Part shown: in pieces, positions 1 to 8,907 of the stretch
Layout of the letters: the number at the start of each line of letters is the position of its first letter
Numbering within the stretch: position 1 is the stretch's first letter
From: Microbispora corallina
GTDB taxonomy: Bacteria; Actinomycetota; Actinomycetes; Streptosporangiales; Streptosporangiaceae
Assembly (NCBI RefSeq): GCF_016863035.1
Contig: NZ_BOOC01000029.1
Location: 1-64,000, forward strand
DNA length: 64,000 nucleotides
Direction: 5' to 3'
Position numbers and translations under genes: made by a program
Notes under the pieces: model-generated
The model's database searches: none
Seen by the model: only the letters and a program-made list of their open reading frames with translations
What the model was told of the DNA's origin: nothing

Positions 1-595
1 CGCGCGGGCCCGGCTCGCCCCGCCACTCGCGGGACGGGCGGGCGGTGGCGAGGGTCAGCACACCGGCGACGCACAGGACCGCGGCGAGGACCAGCGCCGC
101 CTCCGGCGGGGCCACGGCCACCGCGGCCGCGACGATCAGCGGCCCGCCGATGAACACGAGCTCCTGCGCCGCCGCGTCCAGCGCGTACGCCTGCCGCAGG
201 TTCTCCTGGCCCACCAGGACCGGCCACAGCGTCCGCAGGCACGGCTCCAGGGGCGGCGTGGAAGCGCCGCACACCACCGCCCCGGCCAGCACGAGCCCCC
301 TGGACGACGGGGCGGCCACGATCAGCACCAGGCCGAGGCAGGACAGCAGGGCGCTGACGACCAGCACGTGCGTCTGGCCCCAGCGGTCCACCATCCGGCC
401 GAGCAGCGGCCCGCCCAGCGCGCCGCTCACGGCGAGCACGCCCGTCGCGAGCCCGGCGAACCGGAAGTCGGTCCCCTGCTCGCGCAGCGTCAGCGTCATG
501 GCGAGCGCGGTCATCGCGGTGGGCAGGCGGCCCACCAGGGAGCCTCCGAGCGCACGCACCACCGACGGCTTCCGGAGCAGGCCGGCATAGGACAC
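1..595 (-). CDS. MFS transporter, N-terminal part (runs off the left edge)
   Basis: The complement reads as an uninterrupted hydrophobic protein from a GTG at 595 to the window edge, about 198 residues. An early stretch resembles the MFS loop between membrane segments 2 and 3 (GRMVDRWGQ, about residues 67-75). Alternating hydrophobic helices fit a 12-helix major facilitator drug or sugar exporter. An AAGGTG ribosome-site-like sequence lies just upstream of the GTG, and an earlier in-frame start is excluded by a stop codon. The C-terminal half is outside the window, so substrate and exact family cannot be given. It is followed in the same orientation, upstream, by the kinase-like gene at 763-1731. 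Confidence 0.72.
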   Translation of the reverse strand, partial: MSYAGLLRKPSVVRALGGSLVGRLPTAMTALAMTLTLREQGTDFRFAGLATGVLAVSGALGGPLLGRMVDRWGQTHVLVVSALLSCLGLVLIVAAPSSRGLVLAGAVVCGASTPPLEPCLRTLWPVLVGQENLRQAYALDAAAQELVFIGGPLIVAAAVAVAPPEAALVLAAVLCVAGVLTLATARPSREWRGEPGPR

Positions 596-720
596 GGGTC
601 ACACCTTGTCGAAGGGGGGAACGCGATCCCCCGGGGATCACGCATGGGCCGCAGCAGCCTAACGGCCCGCGCCGGGCGCCACGGTCCCGGGCGGCGGGGC
701 CCGGCCGTCCGCGAGGCACC

Positions 721-780
721 CCTCAGCGCCAGCCCGTCCCCCTCAGCGCCAGCCCGTCCCCCTCAGCGCCAGCCCGTCCG
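721..780. repeat. Three tandem copies of a 20-bp unit at the 3' end of a kinase gene
   Basis: Positions 721-740, 741-760 and 761-780 are the same 20-mer (CCTCAGCGCCAGCCCGTCCC), with only the last base of the third copy differing. On the minus strand the third copy encodes the last residues and stop codon of the gene ending at 763, so the two other copies are duplicated gene ends lying beyond the stop. Confidence 0.95.
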
Positions 781-1731
781 CTCGCGCAGCCAGGCCAGCG
801 CGGCGGCCCCCTGGGCACGCTGGAACGCGCGCAGCGTCGGCAGGCCGGGCGGCGGCGGGCGGCGGCCGAACTCCAGGAAGAAGCCCGTCAGCCCGGCGAG
901 GACGGCCGTCACGGCATCGGGGTCGGCGCCCCTCGCCACCGGGTGGGGGCCGAAGACCTCGGCGGGCGGCGGGCCGCCCTGCATGGCCACGCTGGGCAGC
1001 ATGCCGAGCAGGTCGAACCACGGCGGGGCGGGGCAGGCCCACGGCCAGTCGACGAACAGCACCCGCCCGTCCTGCGCCAGCAGGATGTTGTCGGCGCGCA
1101 GGTCGGCGTGGGCGAGCGTGTCCCCCTTCAGCGCCACAGGCCAGCCCGCCTCCAGCTCCGCGAGCCGGTCGAGGTGGCGCAGCGCCCAGGGGCCGAGGCC
1201 CTCGTCCGGGTCGGCCGCGAGCCGCCGCCACCCCTGGAACTCCTCCCGGAACCGGTCGGCCGCCGCGGTCACGGGGACGGGCGCGGGCGTGAGGGCGCCG
1301 GTCAGCTCGGTAAGCGCGTCGAGCACGCGGCGCAGCTCTGCCGGATCCCACGGCATGGCGGGCGTCCGCCCCTCGACGTCCTCGAACAGCAGCACCACCC
1401 AGCCGTCCCGGTCGAACGACGTGAGCAGGCGGGGCGCGGGCACGCCGGGCGGCAGCGCCGCCGCGATCCGCGCCTCACTGCGGTGCATCGCGGGGCTGTC
1501 CGGGTTCTGGGCGGCGCTGACGGCCTTCACGAACGCCCTGCCGCCCCCGGCCAGCCGCAGCCGGGCCGCCACCCCCGGGGAGAATCCGCCGGGCTGGCTC
1601 ACCGCCTCCGCCACGCGGTCGCCGAGGTGCCGTTCCACCTCCTCACGCGTGCCGGCGGGCAGCGCGGCCCAGGCCAGCCGTACGCCGGCGGCGGGCGGGG
1701 CGGTCACGCCCACCGATGCCTCGTCGCTCAT
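763..1731 (-). CDS. Aminoglycoside phosphotransferase (APH)-family kinase
   Basis: A 322-residue protein with the APH/choline-kinase fold. A Brenner-type catalytic loop HADLRADNIL lies near residue 205 (catalytic Asp followed by Asn), and a metal-binding VDWPWAC segment (DFG-equivalent Asp) lies about 15 residues later. The N-terminal lobe contains a probable ATP-lysine segment (GRAFVKAVS). Such proteins phosphorylate small molecules such as aminoglycosides, choline or sugars, and the substrate is not evident here. I chose the ATG at 1731 because the domain begins soon after it; the frame stays open upstream only as a shadow of the divergent rtcB gene. The stop codon lies inside a triplicated 20-bp repeat. 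It is divergent from RtcB with 130 bp between them. Confidence 0.8.
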   Translation of the reverse strand: MSDEASVGVTAPPAAGVRLAWAALPAGTREEVERHLGDRVAEAVSQPGGFSPGVAARLRLAGGGRAFVKAVSAAQNPDSPAMHRSEARIAAALPPGVPAPRLLTSFDRDGWVVLLFEDVEGRTPAMPWDPAELRRVLDALTELTGALTPAPVPVTAAADRFREEFQGWRRLAADPDEGLGPWALRHLDRLAELEAGWPVALKGDTLAHADLRADNILLAQDGRVLFVDWPWACPAPPWFDLLGMLPSVAMQGGPPPAEVFGPHPVARGADPDAVTAVLAGLTGFFLEFGRRPPPPGLPTLRAFQRAQGAAALAWLRERTGWR

Positions 1732-1861
1732 CCCCGCATGATGGGCGGAGGCCGCGGACCTGCGCAATCGAATTCCCGGAGGCCCGGAGCCGGTTGAATA
1801 ATCGGTTGGGATCCCACGCGGACGTCGGCACAGTGGATCTCGACCGATCGAGGAGATCATC

Positions 1862-3016
1862 ATGCCGAAGCAGGTAGCGCACAACCTTCTGTCGTGGGCC
1901 AGCGAGATCGACGAGGGAGCCGTCGAGCAGGCCGCGCGGACGGCCCGCCTGCCCTTCGTGGCGGGGCACGTGGCGCTCATGCCCGACGCGCACGTCGGCA
2001 TCGGCGCCACGGTGGGCTCGGTGATCCCCACCGAGAACGCGATCATCCCGGCCGCGGTCGGCGTCGACATCGGCTGCGGGATGGTCGCGACGGAGACGAC
2101 GCTCACCGCCGCCGACCTGCCCGACACCCTGGACGCGCTCATGCCGCTCGTGGAGCGGCGCATCCCGGCGGGCGTCGGCAGGGGTCACGAGGACCGCGCG
2201 GCCGACCGCGCCCTGGCCGAGCTCGGACGGCCCCACACCGCGCTCACCCCCAAGCAGGAGAAGACGGTGGCGGTCCAGTTCGGGACGCTCGGCTCGGGCA
2301 ACCACTTCGTGGAGGTCTGCCTCGACGAGCGCGACCACGTGTGGACGGTGCTGCACTCCGGCTCGCGCGGCATCGGCAACCAGCTCGCCACCGCCCACAT
2401 CACCGGCGCGAAGAAGCTGATGAAGCGGCAGCTCATCGGCCTCGAGGACCCCGACCTGGCCTACCTCGTGCAGGGGACGCCCGAGTTCACCGCCTACGTG
2501 GAGGACATGCTCTGGTCGCAGAGGTACGCGATGGCGTCGCGGGCCCGCATGGACCGGGCGCTCGTCGACGCCCTGTTCCGGGTGGCCGGCGGCGGCGCCC
2601 GCGTCCGCACGATCAACTGCCACCACAACTTCACCCAGCGCGAGACGCACCTGGGCCGGGAGCTGTGGATCACCCGGAAGGGCGCGATCAAGGCGGACGT
2701 GGGCGACGAGGGCGTGATCCCGGGGTCGATGGGCACCCGGTCGTACATCGTCCGCGGGCTCGGCAACCCCGCGTCGTACGCCTCCTCCTCGCACGGGGCG
2801 GGACGCAGGATGTCGCGCGGGCGGGCCAAGCGTGAGCTGTCCGCCGCGTCGCTGGCCGAGGCGATGCGCGGCCGGACCTGGAACGCCGACCGGGCGGCCT
2901 TCCTGGTCGACGAGCACCCGGAGGCCTACAAGCCGATCGACCAGGTGATGGACGACCAGAAGGACCTGGTCGAGGTCCGGCACACGCTGCGCCAGGTGTT
3001 CAACTACAAGGGCTGA
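1862..3016 (+). CDS. rtcB: RtcB-family RNA ligase
   Basis: A 384-residue RtcB-family protein. RtcB joins 2',3'-cyclic-phosphate (or 3'-phosphate) RNA ends to 5'-OH ends using GTP and Mn2+. Family signatures appear in order: PDAHVGIG near residue 41, GVDIGCGM near 66 with the metal-binding Cys at about 72, GSGNHFVEV near 144, LHSGSRGIGN near 163, GSMGTRSYIVRG near 289, and SSSHGAGRRMSR near 310 carrying the His that becomes guanylylated. All key residues are present, so the enzyme should be active. The start ATG follows a GAGGAGATC ribosome site. No RtcA, archease or tRNA gene is adjacent, so the role (tRNA repair or damaged-RNA healing) is inferred from the family only. Confidence 0.93.
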   Translation: MPKQVAHNLLSWASEIDEGAVEQAARTARLPFVAGHVALMPDAHVGIGATVGSVIPTENAIIPAAVGVDIGCGMVATETTLTAADLPDTLDALMPLVERRIPAGVGRGHEDRAADRALAELGRPHTALTPKQEKTVAVQFGTLGSGNHFVEVCLDERDHVWTVLHSGSRGIGNQLATAHITGAKKLMKRQLIGLEDPDLAYLVQGTPEFTAYVEDMLWSQRYAMASRARMDRALVDALFRVAGGGARVRTINCHHNFTQRETHLGRELWITRKGAIKADVGDEGVIPGSMGTRSYIVRGLGNPASYASSSHGAGRRMSRGRAKRELSAASLAEAMRGRTWNADRAAFLVDEHPEAYKPIDQVMDDQKDLVEVRHTLRQVFNYKG

Positions 3017-3032
3017 GGCTACGAGGCCGAGG

Positions 3033-3984
3033 CTACAGGGGCTGAGGCCGCCGGTCCCTCGCCGCGGCGGGGGACCCGGTCCCGGCCCGGACCCCGGGCG
3101 TCAGGACGAACCCGCTCGCCACCCGGGCCGGGACGCGCCGCAGCGAGATCGTCAGGTCCTGCGCGGGGACGGCGTGGTCCAGCCGGGCGAGCCGTACGGA
3201 CAGGTCCTCCAGCAGGGAGACGGTGGCCGGCTCACCGGGGCAGCGGTGGCCCGTCGCCGGGTCGCCGCCGCCCTGCGGGATCAGGTCGAACGGGGCAGTT
3301 CCACGGCGGCGATCCGGGCGGCGAGCGGCTGCCCGCCGAGGTCGCGGTGGGCGGAGACGGCGGCCAGCGCGGAGTTCGGCGACGGGGTGACGGCGCCGCC
3401 GCGGACCCGCTCGACGATCCCGGTCAGCCACTCCTCGCGCCGCCTCCGGGCGGCTCTGGCACGCCAGTGGCGGGGGCCCGGCGAGCCGAAGCCGTCGACC
3501 ATGGCGACGAGGTCGGCGGCCAGGCCGGGCACCTCGGAGGCGTCCAGGGGGATCCCGGCCCAGCGGCACACGCCCTCGGTGAGGATCTCGGCCGCCGCGT
3601 CGAAGAGCACCACCGCGCGCCCCGCCGGCCACGAGACGGTCGTCCGCTCCCACACCGCCGCGACCTCCTCGGTCAGCCCGGCCACCCGCTGCGGCGTCAT
3701 GAGCGACACGAACACCGCCTTGCGGGCGCGGTGGTCGTCCCGGTCGAGCGAGTGCACCGCGCCGTGGCCGAACAGCGTGCTCTTGACCGGCTCGGGCAGT
3801 GCCGGGGCGCGCCGCACGTGGTCCTCGTCGTAGAAGAAGCGGGCCGCGTCGGGGCCGAGGAGGGCGACGGCCCGCTGACCCATCACGCGGGTGTGCACCA
3901 CGTCGCCCTCGGAGCGCCGCCGGAGGGCGGGCAGCCACGCGTAGCCTTCGAGCAACAGGGTGAGCGTGTGTCGAGCAGACGCAT
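3033..3984 (-). pseudogene. CYP152-type cytochrome P450 (fatty-acid peroxygenase) pseudogene
   Basis: The minus strand carries recognisable pieces of a CYP152 P450 (the P450-BS-beta/OleT group, which uses H2O2 to hydroxylate or decarboxylate fatty acids). The N-terminal half (LLLEGYAWLPALRR, FFYDEDHVRRAPALP, GPRHWRARAARRRREEW) is in one frame and stops at 3281. The C-terminal haem-Cys segment (FDLIPQGGGD...GHRCPGE) is in another frame and runs to 3033. The two join at about 3290 with roughly 110 family residues missing, including the ExxR region. A second lesion lies near the start: the ATG at 3984 encodes MRLLDT in a frame one base off from TLTLLLEGY. Two independent lesions make a functional enzyme very unlikely. 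It is convergent with rtcB and downstream of the CBM2 protein. Confidence 0.85.
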
Positions 3985-4020
3985 GCGTCGTGCCTGCCCG
4001 CCTCCCCGGGCGGGAAACGC

Positions 4021-5265
4021 TCAGGCGGCGGAGCAGGCCGTCCCGTTGAGCGTGAACGCGGCCGGATGGGGGTCGGTGCCGGTGTGCGCGCCGTTGAACC
4101 CGATCTGCACGGACGCCCCCGGCCGGATCACCGCGTTCCACGGCATGTTCACCGCGGTCACGGCCGAGCCGGACTGCGACCAGGTGGCCGACCAGCCCTG
4201 CGTGAGGCGCTGCCCGGTGGACGGGAAGGCGAAGCGCAGCGTCCACCCGTCGATCGGGGCGGTCCCGGTGTTGGTGATCGTGACGGAGGCCGTGAAGCCG
4301 GTGCTCCAGGACGTGTCGGCGTACGTCACCGCGCAGCCCGGGGGCGTGGGGCTGGGCGAGGGGCTCGGGGTGGGGAAGCCCTCCCGCGCCAGGGCCGCCA
4401 GCAGGTCGGACGGCAGGCTGAGGTTCCCCGCGGCGTCCTCGGCGACGACGAAATAGGTGTAGCTCCGCCCGGTGACGAGGCCGCCCTCCATGAAGAACGT
4501 CGAGGTCGTGGTGCCCACCCTGAGGTATCCGGTCGCGGTCTGCCGGTAGACGTCGTACCGGGTCACGCCGACGTCGTCGGTGGAGGGGTTCCAGCAGAAC
4601 GAGGTGCCCCGGAAGTCGTACGCGCAGTAGTCGCGCAGCCCGGCCGGCCTGCTCGGCGGCGTGGTGTCCCCCGGAGTGGGGGTGGGGGACACGTACATGC
4701 CGGTCACCGCGGCGGCGTTGACGAGCGCGGACGGCTCGCTGGTGTTGCCCGCGGCGTCCTTGGCCACGATGTAGAAGGTGTAGACCCGGCTGCGGATGAG
4801 CCCGCTGATCACGGTGATCGTCCCGGTCGGGGACGCCGCCTTGACGAACCCGCCGGTGTCGAGCCGGTAGACCTCGTACCCGGTCACGCCCACGTCGTCG
4901 GTCGAGGCGCTCCAGCACAGCCCCACCACGCCGCGCGTGTCCCCGGCCGGGAGCGGGGGCGGGCACAGCGTGATGCCGGACGGCCGGGACGGCGGCGTCA
5001 CGTCCCCGCCTGGCGACGGGCTCGGAGACGGCCCGTCGGTGGCCTGGGCGGCCGCGGAGCGCGAAAGGACCGCCGCGGGGTGCGGAAGGACCGCCTCGGG
5101 GTTCGCGAGAGGCGCCGCGACCGCCGCGGGGCGCGCGAGAGGCGCCGCGACCGCCGCGGAGTGCGGGAGGGTCGCCGCGAGCGCGGCGGGTGCCGCGGCG
5201 CCCGTCAGCAGCGCGGCGGCGAGAGCGGCCGCGGTCGCCCACGCGCCGGCCCTGGGAAGTCTCAT
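4021..5265 (-). CDS. Secreted protein with two fibronectin III domains and a C-terminal CBM2
   Basis: A 414-residue exported protein. A signal peptide ([20 protein letters not shown], cleavage near ALA) is followed by a low-complexity Ala/Pro stretch, a PSPSPSPGG linker, a first FN3 domain ([18 protein letters not shown]), a PTPTPGD linker, a second FN3 domain ([18 protein letters not shown]), another Pro/Ser linker, and a CBM2 module of about 100 residues ([19 protein letters not shown] to the C-terminal NGTACSAA). CBM2 binds cellulose or chitin through surface Trp residues. No catalytic domain is present, so this is a carbohydrate-binding or adhesion protein rather than a glycosidase. Start ATG 5265 is preceded by GAGGTGA. 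The Ala-rich stretch comes from degenerate DNA repeats near 5085-5165. Confidence 0.85.
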   Translation of the reverse strand: MRLPRAGAWATAAALAAALLTGAAAPAALAATLPHSAAVAAPLARPAAVAAPLANPEAVLPHPAAVLSRSAAAQATDGPSPSPSPGGDVTPPSRPSGITLCPPPLPAGDTRGVVGLCWSASTDDVGVTGYEVYRLDTGGFVKAASPTGTITVISGLIRSRVYTFYIVAKDAAGNTSEPSALVNAAAVTGMYVSPTPTPGDTTPPSRPAGLRDYCAYDFRGTSFCWNPSTDDVGVTRYDVYRQTATGYLRVGTTTSTFFMEGGLVTGRSYTYFVVAEDAAGNLSLPSDLLAALAREGFPTPSPSPSPTPPGCAVTYADTSWSTGFTASVTITNTGTAPIDGWTLRFAFPSTGQRLTQGWSATWSQSGSAVTAVNMPWNAVIRPGASVQIGFNGAHTGTDPHPAAFTLNGTACSAA

Positions 5266-5524
5266 GAACGGCTCACCTCGTCTGTGGCTGGCCCGACGAA
5301 AGCCAGATGGACGTCCGATGGACGTCCGCCTCCGCGGTGCTCGTTTCCGGATCATCCGTGCGGTCCGGCCGCCCGTCAAAGGCGCCCCCGCCTCGCGCCC
5401 GATCCCGCGGGACGGGGCTGAAACTTTCACCCGCCGAGGCCCGGCGGCCGAACGGTCATGTGACCGGACGGGGTCGGCAACGGCGCGGTCATCAGCGGAT
5501 ACGTGAGGCAGGCGGCCCGATACG

Positions 5525-7024
5525 GTGGGCCTCTCCAGCCTCCGACAGCTCACGAGAGGGATGCCCGGGGACGCGCGGCCGCCTTTCACGGACCGGCGGG
5601 ACGCCGTCGCGGTGGCGCTCGTCACGACGCTCGCGGCCGCCATGTACGCGTTCCGGTCGCTGGAGGCCTTCGCGCGGTTCCGCGCCGGCGCGTACGACCT
5701 CGTCATCTTCGACCAGGCGGTCCGGGGATACTCACGCCTCGGGGAACCGATCTCGGCCCTGAAGGGTGTGCACAACGGGTTCGGCCCGCACTTCTCCGTG
5801 CTGGGGGACCACTGGTCGCCGGCCCTGGCGGCGCTGGCGCCGCTCTACCGCCTGCACGACGGGCCGCGGACCCTGCTCGTGGCCCAGGCCGTCCTGTTCG
5901 CCCTGGCCGTGCCGTTCCTGTGGGCCTACGCCCATCGGGCGTTCGGGGGGACGCCCGCCGCGCGGTGGGCGGCGTACGCCACCGCCGTCGCGTACGCGCT
6001 GTCGTGGCCGGTCGCCGAGGCCGTCGCGTTCGACTTCCACGAGGTGGCGTTCGTGCCCCTGCTCACGGCCGCGGCCCTCGAACGCCACCAGGCCGGCCGC
6101 CGGGGCGCGGCGGCCGCCGCCGCGCTGGGCCTCCTGCTCGTGAAGGAGGACATGGGCCTGCTGGTGGCCGGGATCGGGCTGGTCCTTCTCACCAGGCGCG
6201 GGGAACGGCGCGCCGGGGCGCTCCTCGTCGCGGCGGGGGCGGCCGCTTTGTGGCTGACGACGTGGGTGCTCATCCCCGCGGCCGGAGGCCGGCCCGGCTA
6301 CTACTGGGCGTACGGGCCGCTCGGCCGCGGACCGGGCGAGGCGCTCGCCCACGCGGTCGCGCACCCCGGGGACGCGCTGGCCCTGCTCGCGACGCCGCCG
6401 GCCAAGGCGGCCACGGCGCTGCTCCTGGTGGCCCCGGCGCTCCTCACGCCGCTGCTGTCCCCGATCACCCTCGCCCTGCTCCCGCCGCTGCTGGAACGGC
6501 TGCTGGCGTCGGGGTTCCCCAACTGGTGGTCCCTCCACTACCACTACAACGCGTTCGTCGTGGTGGTCGCCTTCGCGGGCGGCGTGGACGGCGCGCGGCG
6601 CCTCGCCCGCCGTTTCCCCCGGCCGGACCTCGCGGTCAGGTGGTGGGCCGGGCTCACGCTCGCCGTCTGCCTGGCCGGGGTGCCGTTCTTCGCCTTCGGC
6701 CCGCTGCTGTCGCCCGCCTTCTACGCCCGGACGCCCCGGACGCTCGCGGCGGCGCGGGCCGTGGCGGCCGTGCCGGACGGCGTGCTGGTGGAGGCGACCG
6801 ACAACCTGGCTCCTGCGCTGTCGGCCCGTACGCGGACCCTGCTGTGGGACCGGACCCCGCGGTGGGCGCCGTGGGTGGTCGCGGACGTGCGCCGCCGGAC
6901 CTTTCCCTTCGCGTCGCGCGAGGAGCAGGCGGCCCGGGTCAGGAGCCTGCTCGGCCACGGCTACCGCGTCGTGTTCCGGGAGGCGGGCTACCGGGTCCTC
7001 ACCCGCGACCTCCGCCCCCGTTGA
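5525..7024 (+). CDS. DUF2079 family multi-pass membrane protein
   Basis: A 499-residue polytopic membrane protein. The N-terminal motifs [25 protein letters not shown] and [18 protein letters not shown] are hallmarks of DUF2079, a family of unknown function found widely in actinobacteria and cyanobacteria. It has about ten hydrophobic helices and a soluble C-terminal part. The GTG at 5525 gives the longest frame; an ATG at 5561 is an alternative, and both have weak ribosome sites. It is divergent from the CBM2 protein gene and 30 bp upstream of a padR gene. The reaction is unknown. Confidence 0.8.
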   Translation: MGLSSLRQLTRGMPGDARPPFTDRRDAVAVALVTTLAAAMYAFRSLEAFARFRAGAYDLVIFDQAVRGYSRLGEPISALKGVHNGFGPHFSVLGDHWSPALAALAPLYRLHDGPRTLLVAQAVLFALAVPFLWAYAHRAFGGTPAARWAAYATAVAYALSWPVAEAVAFDFHEVAFVPLLTAAALERHQAGRRGAAAAAALGLLLVKEDMGLLVAGIGLVLLTRRGERRAGALLVAAGAAALWLTTWVLIPAAGGRPGYYWAYGPLGRGPGEALAHAVAHPGDALALLATPPAKAATALLLVAPALLTPLLSPITLALLPPLLERLLASGFPNWWSLHYHYNAFVVVVAFAGGVDGARRLARRFPRPDLAVRWWAGLTLAVCLAGVPFFAFGPLLSPAFYARTPRTLAAARAVAAVPDGVLVEATDNLAPALSARTRTLLWDRTPRWAPWVVADVRRRTFPFASREEQAARVRSLLGHGYRVVFREAGYRVLTRDLRPR

Positions 7025-7054
7025 ACGTCATGCCTGCCGATATGTCCCGGGGCC

Positions 7055-7384
7055 ATGACGATGACGGAACCCGCCTTCCTCGTCCTCACCGCGCTGGTCG
7101 ACGAGCCGAGGCACGGCTACGGGATCGCGCAGGAGGTCGAGCGGCTCTCCGAGGGGCGGGTGCAGCTCAAGGTGGGCACGCTGTACGGCGTGCTCGACCG
7201 GCTGGCCGCCGACGAGCTGGTGGCGCTCGACCGCGAGGAGCTCCGGCAGGGGCGGCTGCGCCGTTACTACCGCCTGACGGACGAGGACGCCCTGGTCCCG
7301 CAGGAGGAGGCCGCGCGGCTGGCGTCCGACGCGCGCCGGGCGAGCGAGCGCCTGCGCGCCCGGTACGCCGGAGGCGCCGCCTGA
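7055..7384 (+). CDS. PadR-family transcriptional regulator
   Basis: A 109-residue winged-helix repressor of the small (subfamily 2) PadR type. It starts directly with the helix-turn-helix (FLVLTALVDEPRHGYGIAQEVE), then LKVGTLYGVLDRLAADELV and the wing RLRRYYRLTDEDALVPQEEAARL, ending in a short dimerisation helix. Such genes usually precede a membrane or transport gene they repress; here the downstream partner at 7428 is truncated. ATG 7055 and ATG 7061 are both possible starts. Confidence 0.88.
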   Translation: MTMTEPAFLVLTALVDEPRHGYGIAQEVERLSEGRVQLKVGTLYGVLDRLAADELVALDREELRQGRLRRYYRLTDEDALVPQEEAARLASDARRASERLRARYAGGAA

Positions 7385-7427
7385 CCCGGGCGTCCCACCC
7401 GCGCCGGGCGGCCGGGGAGGTGGCGTC

Positions 7428-7640
7428 GTGAGCCTGCTGGAGGACCCCTACCGCCGGGTGCTGCGGCTGCTGCCGGCCTCCTACCGGGAGGGCCGCGAGG
7501 AGGAGATGGTCGCCGCGTTCCTCGAGGGCTCGCCGGGGGCCGGGGACAACGCCCGCCCGCGCTGGCCGGAGGTGGCGAGCGTCGCGGCCCTCGCCATACG
7601 GGTCCGGCTGGGCGGCCCCGGCTCCCAGGGTCGGGGTGTC
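7428..7640 (+). pseudogene. Truncated PadR-linked gene (5' end only)
   Basis: A GTG at 7428, with a GGGGAGG ribosome site about nine bases upstream, opens a frame whose first 60-65 residues look like a real protein: YRRVLRLLPASYREGREEEM and the following WPEVASVAALAIRVRLGG are typical of the short amphipathic start of membrane proteins encoded after padR genes. After about position 7625 the sense is lost and no membrane helices follow. The open frame to 7928 is random-looking. I read this as the 5' end of a gene cut by a deletion or insertion at about 7620-7630. Confidence 0.65.
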
Positions 7641-7736
7641 GTCGTCCTCGCTCATGAACGAGTAGCGGACCTCGCGCTTGGTGACCTCGTACGGGTCTGG
7701 AACAGGCGATTCGCCGTCAGGGGTTTCCTGGTCCAT
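7620..7736 (-). pseudogene. 5' fragment of an unidentified gene meeting the truncated gene tail to tail
   Basis: On the minus strand an ATG at 7736 with a good ribosome site (GAGGGGA, six bases upstream) opens a frame beginning MDQETPDGESPVPDPYEV and continuing with acidic, protein-like sequence (YSFMSEDDDTPTLGA) for about 38 residues. At about 7620 it runs into the antisense of the truncated padR-linked gene and loses sense. I do not recognise the family. It may be a gene start that lost its 3' part in the same event that truncated its neighbour. Confidence 0.4.
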
Positions 7737-7848
7737 CCAGTCCCCTCGGCGAGACCGACGACGTCGCAGACGTCGCGAAGCGGCTCTTCGGCCCAGATGC
7801 GAAGATCCGAATGGTTGGGGGTGCGGGAGGGGCCGCCCTGCATCCGAG

Positions 7849-8847
7849 TCAAGACTCCGCGATGGGGCCCTTGCGCGCCAAGGCCGGACCAGCCCTGCGC
7901 ACGCTCTGACCACCGCGCGCCGTTCTGATCCGGCGGCGGTACTCGCGCGGGGACGCGCCGGTGACCCGCTTGAACGCGTTGCTCAGTGCGCTCTCCGAGC
8001 CGTAGCCGACCTTGCGGGCGATCGTCGCCACCGTGTCGTCGCTGCGGCGCAGGCGGTCGGTGGCCAGTTCGACCCGCCAGCCGGTCAGGTAGTCCAGCGG
8101 GCTCTGCCCGACGGTCTGCTTGAAGCGGGCCGCGAGTGTCGACCTGGACACCGCCGCGGTCTCGGCCAGTTCCGCCACCGTCCAGGTGTGGGCCGGACGG
8201 GCGTGCATGGCCTGGAGCGCCGGGGCCACGATCGGGTCGGTGAGCCCGGCCATCCAGCCGGACGCCGCGCTTGCCCCGGCGACGGCCAGGTGCAGGCGCA
8301 GCAGGTGGATCAGCATGATCAGGGCGAGGTGCTCAGTGACCAGTGTCGAGGCCAGCGACTGGTCGCGCAGTTCTGCGTCGATTCGCTCAAGCGCCCAGCG
8401 TACGGTCGCGGCCTCGGTGGTGCGGCCGGGCACATGGATCACTGGCGGCAGCACGTCGAGTAGCAGTTCGCGCGCCCGCTCGCCGAAGTCGAACCGGCCG
8501 CCGATGAAGACCGCATCTTCGCCGGTCCCCACCCGGGCAACTCCGTCGGTGGCCGACGCGAAGACCGGGCCGGCAGGGACCGGCCGCAGCCCTTGACCGC
8601 TGGCCATGGTGAAGGCGCGTGGCCGGGTGAGCAGGAAGCAATCGCCCTCGGCCAGCTCTATCGGCTCCGGTACGCCGTCGACGCTGAGCAGGCAGCCGCC
8701 GCGGCGCACCGCGACGAACTTGACCGCCGGCGGCGGCTCGTACGACAGCGCCCACTCGCCGCCAGCCACCAGCCTGACGGACAGGCGGCTGGTCGTGCCG
8801 ACGAGGGCGAGGACGTCTTCGAGGGGATCGGTTTGCTGGACGCTCAC
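7849..8847 (-). CDS. AraC-family regulator with N-terminal cupin domain
   Basis: A 332-residue regulator. Residues of about 1-200 form a cupin_6-type ligand-sensing domain (CFLLTRPRAFTMASG, VFIGGRFDFGERARELLLDVLP). The C-terminal hundred residues carry the two AraC helix-turn-helix motifs (WTVAELAETAAVSRSTLAARF and VATIARKVGYGSESALSNAF) followed by GASPREYRRR. GTG at 8847 is the start. It is divergent from a short-chain dehydrogenase with only 60 bp between start codons, and in such pairs the AraC protein usually controls the neighbour. An inverted repeat in the gap is a likely operator. This places it in the catabolic or stress regulators of oxidoreductases; the inducer is unknown. Confidence 0.9.
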   Translation of the reverse strand: MSVQQTDPLEDVLALVGTTSRLSVRLVAGGEWALSYEPPPAVKFVAVRRGGCLLSVDGVPEPIELAEGDCFLLTRPRAFTMASGQGLRPVPAGPVFASATDGVARVGTGEDAVFIGGRFDFGERARELLLDVLPPVIHVPGRTTEAATVRWALERIDAELRDQSLASTLVTEHLALIMLIHLLRLHLAVAGASAASGWMAGLTDPIVAPALQAMHARPAHTWTVAELAETAAVSRSTLAARFKQTVGQSPLDYLTGWRVELATDRLRRSDDTVATIARKVGYGSESALSNAFKRVTGASPREYRRRIRTARGGQSVRRAGPALARKGPIAES

Positions 8848-8856
8848 TCAACTATG

Positions 8857-8883
8857 TTGGACCTTTAACCATTCCAAGTCCAA
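8857..8883. promoter_or_regulatory. Inverted repeat between AraC regulator and SDR gene
   Basis: TTGGAC at 8857-8862 and its exact reverse complement GTCCAA at 8878-8883 are separated by 15 A/T-richer bases in the 60-bp gap between the divergent starts. This fits an operator for the AraC-type regulator, though AraC proteins often use direct repeats. Confidence 0.45.
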
Positions 8884-8907
8884 ACGCCGCTCCTTACCGT
8901 TGCTGTC

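Noticed and set aside
7737-7848. Plus-strand frame with ETDDVADVAKRLFG-like text, a possible gene remnant
   Set aside because: Too short and not recognised; no ribosome site; it lies in the scar region between truncated genes.
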